Assembly (NCBI RefSeq): GCF_023898315.1
Contig: NC_064615.1
Coordinates: forward strand, 908,956,742 to 909,020,741
Direction of reading: 5' to 3'
Length of the DNA: 64,000 nucleotides
Origin: Schistocerca nitens
Lineage: Eukaryota > Arthropoda > Insecta > Orthoptera > Acrididae
The notes under the pieces were generated by a model. The model saw only the letters and a program-made list of their open reading frames with translations. It did not search any database and was not told the DNA's origin. The position numbers and the translations under genes are program-made. Below are positions 42,560-51,830 of the stretch, in pieces; positions within the stretch are counted from its first letter, which is position 1; each line of letters begins with the position of its first letter.

Positions 42560-43447
42560 TAAAACAGCCATGATGAGCCAAAATATTTGACCTACTGGCC
42601 ACCGCGATGTCTAATGCCACGTGGTGGAGTGGCAGCCACGTGTCTCGATCAGTAATTACATAAGTGGAGCAGAGACTAATGGGGAATCATTCTATCGTGG
42701 ATATAGGCCAAAGTAAGAAAGGCCACTAACATTAGCGACTTCGATGAAGAGCGTATTGTTACGGTCCAGCACCAGAGAATGAGGATCTCTGAAACGGCAA
42801 AGCAGTCGACAGTTCTATTGTTACTGTTGTGAGCATCTATGGAAAATGGTTGCAGTACGGTGAAACCACTGATAGGCGACAGGGTGTTGGAATTCCATGC
42901 CACAATACAGAACGTGGAGTTTGGATGCTTGCTTGCTTTGTAAAGTGCGGTAGCCGTCGCTCTATGACAGATACGATGACAGAGTGCAGTATTGGTGCAG
43001 GAACGAGGGTTTCGGAGTACACCGTTTGGCGCACGTTGTTGAAAACAGAACTACGCAACTAACCACTCCTACATGTTCCCATGTTGACCCAACGACACAG
43101 TCAGGTACGATTGCAGTTGGCGCGGGAAATTGAGATTGGACCATGGATCAATCGAAACTCGTCGCCTTGTCCGGTGACTCATGTTTCTTGTTGCACCAAG
43201 TCGATAATCGTGTCCAGAATCACCCTCATCGAGGATAACGGCGAACGAAACATACACCGTAAAGTGGACGCAAGACGATTGAGACAGTTTTGCGCTGTGG
43301 GGCACTTTCACTTGGGCGTCTATGGGACCTGTGATGCTGGTGAAGGCACAGCTGAGGACTACGTGATTATTATCTAGGTAGCGGCATCTTCCAGAAGGAA
43401 ATCTGTTTATGTGAGAAGGCTAGAATCGTGCTACTGTGCTTTGAGGA
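42560..43447 (+). mobile_element. Tc1-type transposon, 5' half (split by a Penelope-like element)
   Basis: The left end (gatgagccaaaatatttgac) and leader are followed by transposase pieces on the plus strand: ISDFDEERIV near 42730, VSIYGKWLQYGETTDRRQGV near 42830-42890, MLTQRHSQVRLQLAREIEIG near 43081, CAVGHFHLGVYGTCDAG near 43290-43340 (the VMVWG region), TAEDYVIII near 43350, and finally a QKEICLCEKARIV block near 43395-43435, matching FQQDNxPCHxARIV. The sequence then changes abruptly at about 43447 into Penelope terminal sequence. The 3' half is found at 48.43-48.72 kb. Stops and frameshifts break the gene. Confidence 0.8.
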
Positions 43448-44175
43448 CAGTTTATACAGTTGCTAGTGAGTCTTCTGGGTTGTATGGCCGTGGTCCAAGA
43501 AATTTTTCGACTCCTGACGTGTCATCCAAAGCCATGCTGGTCATATGCGGAAGTGCTCGTGGCAACTGTGGTGTCACCGCCAGACACCACACTTGCTAGG
43601 TGGTAGCCTTTAAATCGGCCGCGGTCTGTTAGTATACGTCGGACCCGCGTGTCGCCACTATCAGTAATTGCAGTCCGAGCGCCGCCACACGCCAGGTCTA
43701 GAGAGACTTCCTAGCATTCGCCCCAGTTGTACAACCGACTTTGCTAGCGATGGTTCACTGACAAAATACGCGCTCATTTGCCGAGACGATAGTTAGCATA
43801 GCCTTCAGCTACGTCATTTGCTACGACCTAGCAAGGCGCCAGTACCAGTTACTATTGATACTGTAATAATGTACCGTCAAGACCGACGTTCACCATTTAC
43901 GGATTAAAGTTAAGTATTCCGCCAGCTACGTCCGATTTTTCTAAAGTCTAATTTCCCTGTCATGTTCCAGACCTCACGCCAGCCTGCGTGAGCTAAAACG
44001 CGTGCCTTTCGGCTTCCTCTTGTAATCCGGTGTTGGCTCTCCTGCCAACCCACAACAGCAACACTAAGTCTTGCCGACTGAGGAGTTGATCGTTGGAGAG
44101 CGACATGAAAACTCTGTAAGTTGGTCCTTTGTCGAGTTTATAGCTGATCAACATAGGCATTCCTTGTAAGAGATA
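43448..44175 (-). repeat. Penelope-like terminal sequence, inverted copy (holds a solo LTR)
   Basis: On the minus strand this is nearly identical to 46000-46215, which follows the Penelope GIY-YIG end directly. Shared words are gttgtatggcc with ggccatacaac, atcgttggagagcgacatga, and tttatagctgatcaacatag. The solo LTR 43567-44057 lies within it. Terminal repeats in inverted orientation are known for Penelope-like elements. Confidence 0.75.
43567..44057. mobile_element. Solo LTR, 491 bp
   Basis: A lone long terminal repeat beginning tgtggtgtcaccgcc and ending cccacaaca. A 5 bp target duplication, gcaac, flanks it (43562-43566 and 44058-44062). The empty site is visible in the other arm near 46110, where the flanks join with a single gcaac. 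The LTR is known to me as abundant in Schistocerca sequence. It belongs to an LTR retrotransposon (5 bp duplications fit Gypsy, Copia and BEL alike). It is a fossil left after loss of the internal part, and is younger than the inverted duplication it sits in. Confidence 0.9.
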
Positions 44176-45969
44176 AAATAAAACGGCACTTCTCAGTGGA
44201 ATTTATAACGGAACTACAACCATTTATTTTAATTACGGATTAATTTAAAAAGTAGTAACACTATGGTGACGTCTGAAAGTCAAAGAGAGTATTCTTCGAA
44301 GACGAGATTTCTGTCCTTGCAAAAGGATGACGCCATGCAATAACCCCTAAGAAAGTATCAGACGAGGAGATTATAGCGACTGTAGAAGCAGGGATACCAT
44401 CTCTCCTCAAAGAATCTGTAAACGCAATTCGCATCGAAACCACCAAGGTTCTGTGCCCAATGAACCTTTGAATAGTAATTTAACGTAAGTTGAGAAAAGG
44501 CCCTCAGAGATATAAATGCAGACGAAGAGATAGTGGTTGTTCAACTGACAAAGGCAGCGCTGTTGATGTTATGAATAAAGAGAACTATCGAAGTAAAATT
44601 TTTACTTCATCACTGTACAAAAAGTGTAAGGAAGGCCATACGATAGGCATGCTGAAGAAAACAGGCCATTTGATCACGTCATCTAGTACAGGTCAAAAAG
44701 AGGATGAAGTAGCGTAAAGCAACGTGTCACAGACTTTATGGATTAGCCATAATTCATTTCTACCAATTCCCCAACGTATCAAGTCGCAAGATACCTGGCA
44801 ACTCGTTTACAACCACGTACTGTTGAAACTGACTTACTACACATCGTTTTATCGAGAAACTTGAAGGACTAACCTCGGCTTCTAAAGATATTTTAGGAAG
44901 TTACGACATATCGTCATTATTCACTATGATTCCAGTTCACGAAGTCATTTATATAACGGATGTTTTCCCAGGGGATTTGACTTATTAGACACTACCTTAC
45001 TCTTGCGATCGCTGATTTTTACATGGAAAAATTCGAACAGTCAACCATAAAAAAGCAAATAAGAATCCCCGTGTATGACGTCGATTTGCGGATGACAAAT
45101 TATTGATTTGGTCAGATGGTAAAAAAGTCTTAGAATAATTATTTCGTTATCTAAATGACACAAATCCGAAAATCGAGTTTACAACGTATATGAAAAATCA
45201 CAAAGCAATATCCTTCTTGGACGTTTTACTTATGAGATAGGCTGATGGAAATTGACTCACACAGACAGATGTTAGCTTAAGTACATCAACCATTGTCCAC
45301 AGTGAAAGAGAGGTGTCATTAATAGTCTTGTTGAGTCAAAAGAATTTTCACGCTGGAACACCTGGACTCAGAATTAAGAAATCTGAAACAGGCTTTCATG
45401 AAAATGGACATTCAGATCATGAAGTCTTTAGATTTCTGTGACCATATGACAGTAGGCCAAACGATAACGATAACACAGCGATCGACCAACACGGTTTCTC
45501 TTTCCATTATCAAAAAAGTAACTGACCTGACCGGAAAGAATTCACAGAAACATGACGTCACACCGGATTTCAGACTGACGAAGGAAAGACGTCAAGCACT
45601 CCGATTTGTAAAGGATAAATGCCCTTCTAAGGAGGCATGGGGCGTACATAAGATTTCGTGTCTTGTGGGAAGATATATATAGGAGCAACCAAGAGAAGCA
45701 TGAATACAAGACTGAAAGAACGTAAAAGTCTTTGCCAACTAGGGAAAACAGAAACATCAGTTGCAACAGAGCACGGTCTTCGGTCAGGAAGTCATGAAGT
45801 GAAATTTTACGAAACTAGAATTTTATCTGCAACGAGAAACTATTATCCATGGCTATATAGAGAAGCCGTCGAAATACGTATGGATAGAGATAATTTTAAC
45901 AGAAAAGAAGAAGCTATGAAACAAAGGGATACATGGATAATGGCTCTGCATAATCGATATTATCCTTGA
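44176..45969 (+). mobile_element. Penelope-like retroelement body (RT remnant plus GIY-YIG endonuclease)
   Basis: Penelope-like elements join a telomerase-related reverse transcriptase to a GIY-YIG endonuclease. The RT is heavily decayed; recognisable words include AISFLDVLLMR near 45205 (family: LPFLDVLV) and a THTDRC-like block near 45260. The endonuclease is clear at 45658-45969: CGKIYIGATKRSMNTRLKER, in which K-IYIGATKRS matches the GIY-YIG core KVYIGQTxRS, then LRSGSHEVKF and REAVEIRMDRDNFNRKEEAM, matching REAIEIxxxxxNFNR. The element is broken, with many changes in the RT, while the last 100 residues read through. Family is judged from motif order. Confidence 0.85.
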
Positions 45970-46215
45970 CAGAGGACAGTCAATAGTTAATTTTTCTCTC
46001 TTATAAGGATTGCCTATGCTGATCAGCTATAAATTCGACCAAGGACCAACTTACAGAGTTTTCATGTCGCTCTCCAACGATCGACTCGTCAGTAAGCAAG
46101 ACTTAGTGTTGCCACGAGCACTTCCGCATATGACCAGCGTGGCTTTGGATGACACGTCAGGAATCGAAAAATTTCTTGGACCATGGCCATACAACCCAGA
46201 AGACTCACTAGCAAC
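45970..46215 (+). repeat. Penelope-like terminal repeat, direct copy
   Basis: Follows the endonuclease end and is nearly identical, inverted, to 43.45-44.17 kb. A more diverged third copy lies at 48160-48415. It holds the empty site of the solo LTR. Confidence 0.75.
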
Positions 46216-46985
46216 TGTATAAACTGTCCTCAACGAACAGTAGCACGATTCTAGCCTTCTCACATAAACAGATTTCCTTCTGGAAGATGCCGCTACCTAG
46301 ATAATAATCACGTAGGCCTCAACTGTGCCTTCACCAGCGTCACAGGTCCCATAGACGCCCAAGTGAAAGTGCCCCACAGCGCAAAACTGTCTCATTCGTC
46401 TTGCGTCCACTTTACGGTGTATGTTTCGTTCGCCGTTATCCTCGATGAGGGTGATTCTGGACACGATTATCGACTTGGTGCAACAAGAAACATGAGTCAC
46501 CGGACAAGGCGACGAGTTTCGATTGATTCATGGTCCAATCTCAATTTTCCCACGACAACTGCAATCGTACCTGACGGTGTCGTTGGGTCACATGGGAACA
46601 TGTAGGAGTGGTTAGTTGCGTAGTTCTGTGTTCAACAACGTGCGCCAAACGGTGTACTCCGAAACCCTCATTCCTGCATCAATACAGCGCTCTGTCGCCG
46701 GATCTGTCATAGAGCGACGGGTACCGCACTTTACAAAGCAAGCAAGCATCCAAACTCCACGTTCTGTATTGTGGCATGGAAATCCAACACCTTGTCGCTT
46801 ATCAGTGGTTTCACCGTACTGCAACCATTTTCCATAGTTGCTCACAACAGTAATAATAGAACTGTCGACCGCTTTGCCGTTTCAGAGATCCTCATTCTCT
46901 GGGGCTGGACAGTAACAATACCCCCTACGTCGAAGTCGCTAATGTTAGTGGACTTTCTTACTTTGGCCTATATCGTCGATGGTGA
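46216..46985 (-). repeat. Inverted duplicate of the Tc1 5' half
   Basis: Reading minus strand, this repeats 42695-43447 at an estimated 95-97 percent identity, including the same frame-breaking changes (for example the stop after YVIII). The match fades abruptly near 46985/42695. Since both arms share the damage, the duplication occurred after the Tc1 had already decayed. Confidence 0.85.
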
Positions 46986-47360
46986 CTACTTTCGGACGCC
47001 TACGTTCATTTTCGAACCATTCGTATCGGCAGTGTGACAATACGGGTGATACCGTATGTACATAAACTGCCCGCGCAGTGATGGTCAATGCGGAACTATG
47101 GCCGACTCAACAACCGTAAATGGATCACACAGAACCGGCGTCAGAGAACTCTAATTTCCATTCTGAGATGTTTGTTTATTACAGGAGTGCAATGTTCGTT
47201 CTATGTGATCTGTTTACTGTTGTGAATCGGCCACAGTGCCACTTTGATCATCACTGCAGGGGCAATTTTTGTACATAGGCTACCGCCTGTACGGTCACGC
47301 TTACGATTCAGACGTTTTGAAGATGGATATTGGCATTCGAAATCAGTCACCATCAGAAAA
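46986..47360. other. Unassigned spacer in the Penelope/Tc1 locus
   Basis: On the minus strand, a phrase near 47080 (tgaccatcactgcgcgggca) loosely resembles the Tc1 leader, so this may be a diverged leader copy. Otherwise nothing is recognised. Confidence 0.3.
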
Positions 47361-48430
47361 AAATGAAATAAAATAAAAAAACTTACTTCTCAATGAAACT
47401 TATGATAGACCTACAATCATTCATTTTAATTACAAAACAAGCTTCGGGTATGTTTTTCACCTCCAGCATGCTGCAAGTTCGTATTCCTTAGTTTTTCAAA
47501 CTTTTTATTATTGCTACTAGTAGTTGTCTTCATTATAGCTTCCATAGATCTTAGCGTAAGGTAGTCTAAGGGGACTTTCGTAGGGGACTTTCTTATGACG
47601 TAAGCTAATATATTTTATTCCAAAGGTCCGTCTGTCCGCGCTTCAGTCTTGATCCGCGCGACCACTACGGTCGCAGGTTCGAATCCTGCCTCGGTCAGTT
47701 ATGTGTGTAATGTCCTTAGGTTAGTTAGGTTTAAGTAGTTTTAAGTCCTAGGGAACTGATGACCTAAGATGTTAAGTCCCATAATATTCAGAGCCATTTG
47801 GTCAGCCTGTCCCTTACCAGTGGTGACCAAACGCTGTTGTACAGCAACTTATGGTTAACAGAATCAATCTCACGTCTTGTAAAATTTATACTTTCTTCTT
47901 GTAACACTACTTCTACGTAGTCATAAATGTGTTGAACTTAGACTGTCAAAAATATTCTCATCAGTTTAAAAAATTTCTCTATGGAAGACGAGTCTGTTCA
48001 ACGCAACAAGAAAGCTGAAGATTAAATGTGCTCCCTTCCAATCGTCTGAGTAGTATTTGAGACATTCTTCTCATAGAGGTTTCTCATCGTACAATGAAGG
48101 TTTCCACGACAGTACGTTATAATTGCTCGTGAACCTTCCGACTCTGTCTCGACGGATAAGTTTTGTCCTTGCCAGAGGACGGTGGATAGTTAAATTTTAT
48201 CTCTGACGAGGGTTATCTCTGCTGATCATGTGTAAACTTCACCACACCCACTGTACACAGACATTCGATTCGTCAGTCGGCAAGACTGTCACCAGTACCA
48301 CCTCTGAAGGCATCCAGTGCAGCTCTAGACGAAGCCTCAGGAATCTTAAAGTTTCTTGGATCACAGCCGTACATCTTGGAAGACTCATCAGAAAAACAAG
48401 ACATCCGGTCGTGAAAGTCATCATTGTATG
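47361..48430 (+). mobile_element. Second, diverged Penelope-like fragment
   Basis: Its start (gaaataaaataaaaaaactt ... cattcattttaattac) resembles the Penelope body start at 44175-44235. Its end (48160-48415: tgccagaggacggtggatag, ttcgtcagtcggcaagactg, gcctcaggaatcttaaagtt, tcttggatcacagccgtaca) is a diverged copy of the terminal repeat at 45970-46215. The RT and endonuclease are missing, and a SINE lies within. Its end joins the Tc1 3' half directly, so this is probably the original right-hand junction of the Penelope insertion. Confidence 0.65.
47638..47799 (+). mobile_element. SINE, tRNA-Ser-like, head partly lost
   Basis: B box ggttcgaatcc, shared body and 3' end gagccatttg. The flanks ggtccgtctgtcc (47625-47637) and ggtcagcctgtcc (47800-47812) are a diverged target duplication, so this is one of the older SINEs here. 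Confidence 0.85.
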
Positions 48431-48725
48431 GTCAGTTTAGATAATCAAATTACGTTGACATCGTGGCCAGTAAATTCACCTAATCTGAATCCGATGGAAC
48501 ACAACTACTACGCCATTGTTCGTCAGATTCTCGCCCACAAACCACCGGTCCGTAAGTTACAGGAATTCCGTGACCTGTGCGTAGACATAGAGTGCCACAT
48601 ACCTCCGGAAAATCTGCTACGGAATTGGCGAATGCAAGCCACTCACAGTCGCTGGGGTATTGCGTTCCGAAGTTGCACCCATGGTCCAATAAACATTATG
48701 CAAGTGATTGGAAAATCTGGAAATT
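48431..48725 (+). mobile_element. Tc1-type transposon, 3' half
   Basis: The plus strand reads TSWPVNSPNLNPMEHNYYAI near 48455-48515, the block with the third catalytic residue of Tc1 (usually SPDLNPIEH), then RQILAHKPPVRKLQEFRDLC near 48515-48575 and CHIPPENLLRNWRMQATHSR to 48655. It ends near 48725 in an aged terminal repeat. This continues the transposase exactly where the 5' half at 43447 stops. The spacing of 5 kb is filled by the Penelope-related DNA. Confidence 0.8.
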
Positions 48726-49251
48726 TGTGGTAAGGTCTTTATTTATTTATTTATTTACACGTCAAGTTCCATAGGACCAAATTGAGGAGCAAATCTCCAA
48801 GGTCATGGAACGTGTCAGTACATGAACTTACAACATAAAAGTAATAACAGATAAAAATAAATGTTTATGAACCTGAAAAAAGTCATTCCATAAGTTTAAG
48901 TAAACGCTATCAGCAATACAATAAGAATCAGCTTAATTTTTCAAGGAACTCCTCGACAGAATAGAATAAGTGACCCATGAGGAAACTCTTCAGTTTCGAT
49001 TTGAAACCGCGTGGATTACTGCCGACATTTTTGAATTCCAGTGGCAGCTTATTAAAAATGGGTGCAGCAGTATACTGCACACCTTTTTGCACAAGAGTTA
49101 AGGAAGTCCGATCCAAATGGAGGTTTGATGTCAGCCGAGTATTAATCGAGTGGATGCTGCTTATTCTTGGGAATAAACTAATATTGGTAACAAGAAACGA
49201 CAATAAGGAATATACATATTGAGAGGCCAATGTCAAAATACCCAGACTCAT

Positions 49252-49437
49252 GGCTCTGAACACTATGGGACTTAACATCTGTGGTCATCAGTCCCCTAGA
49301 ACTTAGAACTACTTAAACCTAACTAACCTAAGGACATCACACACATCCATGCCCGAGACAGGATTCGAACCTGCGACAGTAGCGGTCACGCGGTTCCAGA
49401 CTGAAGCGCCTAGAACCGCACGGCCACACCGGCCGGC
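49252..49437 (-). mobile_element. SINE, tRNA-Ser-like head, inside LINE
   Basis: Reverse-oriented copy (ggctctgaacactatgggac ... aggattcgaacctgcgacag). A duplication cccagactcat lies at 49241-49251 and 49438-49448, both within LINE sequence. Confidence 0.93.
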
Positions 49438-49785
49438 CCCAGACTCATGAAAAGAGGTCGACAAGAGGTTCGTGAACCGCCCGTTCCTGAGCCAAAAATG
49501 TCCTTCTAGAATGGGAAGAGTTACCCCAAAATATAATACCATACGACATGAGTGAATGAAAATAAGGAAAGTAGACTAATATACGTGTCGAAGTATCACT
49601 CACTTTCGATACAGTTCGAATAGTAAAAATGGCAGTATTAAGTCTTTGAACAAGATCCTGAACGTGGGCTTTCCACGACAGCTTACTATCTATCTGAACA
49701 CCTAGAAATTTGAACTGTTCAGTTTCACTAATCATATGCCTGTTCTGTGAGATTAAAACGTCAGGTCTTGTTGAATTGTGTGTCA

Positions 49786-50000
49786 AAAATGGTTCAAATG
49801 GCTCTGAGCACTATGGGACTTAACAGCTATGGTCATCAGTCCCCTAGAACTTAGAACTACTTAAACCTAACTAACCTAAGGACAGCACACAACACCCAGC
49901 CATCACGAGGCAGAGAAAATCCCTGGCCCCGCCGGGAATCGAACCCGGGAACCCGGGCGTGGGAAGCGAGAACGCTACCGCACGACCACGAGATGCGGGA
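49786..50000 (-). mobile_element. SINE with tRNA-Gly-like head, inside LINE
   Basis: Reverse-oriented: shared 3' end and body, linker (catcacgaggcagagaaaat), then the Gly-like head (ccgggaatcgaacccgggaa, gcgagaacgctaccgcacga). A 12 bp duplication aattgtgtgtca lies at 49774-49785 and 50001-50012. Confidence 0.94.
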
Positions 50001-51000
50001 AATTGTGTGTCAGAAACTTGACAGTACCCCACTCAGATCCCACATCACAGCCGTTATCAACATTGTGAATAATGACCTTTTGCTGCCTGTTGCTAAAGTA
50101 AGAGGTGAACCACTAGTGAGCTACTCCCCTTATTCCGTAATGGTCCAACTTCTGGAGCAATATTTTGTGATCAACACAGTCAAATGCCTTAGTTAAATCA
50201 AAAAAATACGCCAAGGGTTCGAAACTTTTTGTTTAGCCCATCCAGTACCTCACAGAAAAAATAGAATATAGCATTTTCTGTTGATAAACGACTTCTAAAG
50301 CCGAACTGTACATTTGATAGCAAATCCTGTGATATAAAATGATCAATTAACCTTACACAGACAGCCTTTTCGATAACTTTTGCAAACACTGATGGCATAG
50401 AAATAGGTCTAAAATTATCTACATTACCCCTTTCTCCCTTTTTATAAAGCGACTTTACTACTGAGTACTTTAATCGAACAGGAAACTGACCATTCCTAAA
50501 GGAAAAATTACAAATATGACTAAATACAGGGCTAACATGTGGAGCACAGTACTTTAATATTCTACTAGACACTCCATCATAACCATGAGAGTCCTTAGTC
50601 TTCAGTGATTTAATTATTGACTCAATCTCCCTCTTGTCTGTATCACAGAGGAGTATTTCAGACATCGATCTCGGAAAGGCATTTGCTAAGAAATTTATAT
50701 GATTTCCTGTAGAAACTAAATTTTTATTTAATTCACCAGCAATGCTCAGAAAATGATTGTTAAATACTCTACATATATCTGATTTATCAGTAACAGAAAT
50801 ATTATTACTGCGAACTGACTTTAAATCATCGACCTTGTTCTGCTGACCAGACACTTCCTTCACAACTGACCATATGGCTTTAATTTTATCCTGTGAATCA
50901 GCTATTCTATTTGCATACCACATTCTCTTTGCCTTGCTAATAACATTTTTAAGCACCTTACAATACTGTTTATAATGGGCTACTGTAGCTTGATTGTGAC

Positions 51001-51187
51001 TACTTACGGGATCAAACTGCTGAGGTCACCGGTCCCTAAGATTACACACTAATAAATCTAATGTAAACTAACTTACACTAAGGACAACACACACACCCAT
51101 GCCCGAGGGAGGATCCGAACCTCCGACGGGGGGAGCCGAGCGAACCGTCGCAAGGCGCCCTAAACCGCTCGGCTACCCCACGCGGCT
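51001..51187 (-). mobile_element. SINE with a third tRNA-like head
   Basis: On the minus strand the head reads gccgcgtggggtagccgagc, ggtttagggcgccttgcgac, ctccccccgtcggaggttcg, gatcctccctcgggcatggg. The A box (gtagccgagcggttt), long variable-arm-like segment and B box suit a Leu/Ser-type tRNA. The body (gttgtccttagtgtaagtta ... ggtgacctcagcagtttgat) is a diverged relative of the main SINE body. The target duplication is unclear. Confidence 0.8.
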
Positions 51188-51221
51188 GCAAGTGATCATA
51201 ATGTTTTGGTTCATCAGTGTA
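51188..51221. mobile_element. Tc1 terminal repeat remnant
   Basis: The phrase gtgatcataatgttttggtt, then catcagtgta, is close to the 3' terminus of the same Tc1 family as the 42.5 kb copy. Only about 30 bp is recognisable. Confidence 0.45.
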
Positions 51222-51688
51222 GACGCCAACTGCAACGCTAAAGTTTTATATAGTTCTGAGAAATATAGGAGTAAACTAAAATCACCTACATAACTCTCTC
51301 GTAGGGGCCGCCAAGGCAAGAACTGACTAATTGCATCACGAACAAAGACATTTAAACAATCAAATGTGAACAGAACACGGAGAAACACTAATGATTGATA
51401 CAGTGAGAGTCATACTATTATATAATTCACAGTAATGTGCAGAGTATAGATGGAGATGTAGCAGTGGACAAAATGTAGTTAGTAATTTTATCGATCTCTG
51501 ACCAATGATAGGCATAGAGATGCAATCGCAAAACGCTAATCACACGATGTACAAAATGATGTAAAATAGGAAACGACAGCTTCCGTTACTCAGTTATGTG
51601 TATGATTGTGTGAAGAACAAAATTTCCTTGATAATTAGATTTAACTTAACATGCACACATGAAATCATGGCACAATTACTGAGTCAGA
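51222..51688. other. Unassigned spacer
   Basis: AT-rich; nothing identified. Confidence 0.3.
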
Positions 51689-51700
51689 GATATTGTTTAC

Positions 51701-51818
51701 GATGACTAGGTGTTATGTGATGTCCTTAGGTTACTTAGGTTTAAGTAGTTCTAAGTTCTAGGGGACTGATGACCATAGATGTTAAGTCCCATAGTGCTCA
51801 GAGCCATTTGAACCATTT
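51701..51818 (+). mobile_element. SINE, 5' truncated, with target duplication
   Basis: Only the body and 3' end are present (gtgatgtccttaggttactt ... gagccatttgaaccattt). A perfect 12 bp duplication gatattgtttac at 51689-51700 and 51819-51830 shows it inserted already truncated. Confidence 0.92.
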
Positions 51819-51830
51819 GATATTGTTTAC

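Larger units (their letters stand above)
48738..50998 (-). mobile_element. CR1/Jockey-like LINE with two SINEs inserted
   Basis: Runs from about 50998 down to an ATTT-type tandem tail at 48738-48757. The frame 50956-50198 encodes SKAKRMWYANRIADSQDKIK, KSLKTKDSHGYDGVSSRILK, the RT blocks VDNFRPISMPSVFAKVIEKA and NVQFGFRSRLSTENAI, and after a shift [11 protein letters not shown] with the first catalytic aspartate. The stretch with the YADD catalytic box is missing: the sequence passes from that region straight to ISETEQFKFLGVQIDSKLSW and RILVYFPYFHSLMSYGIIFW (49786-49445). The C-terminal tail reads VQYTAAPIFNKLPLEFKNVG and FLMGHLFYSVEEFL (49278-48928). It is 5' truncated and inactive. Confidence 0.85.

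Noticed and set aside
47080-47110. Extension of the inverted Tc1 copy to its own terminal repeat
   Set aside because: Only a loose match to the leader; the clear similarity ends near 46985, so the feature was stopped there.
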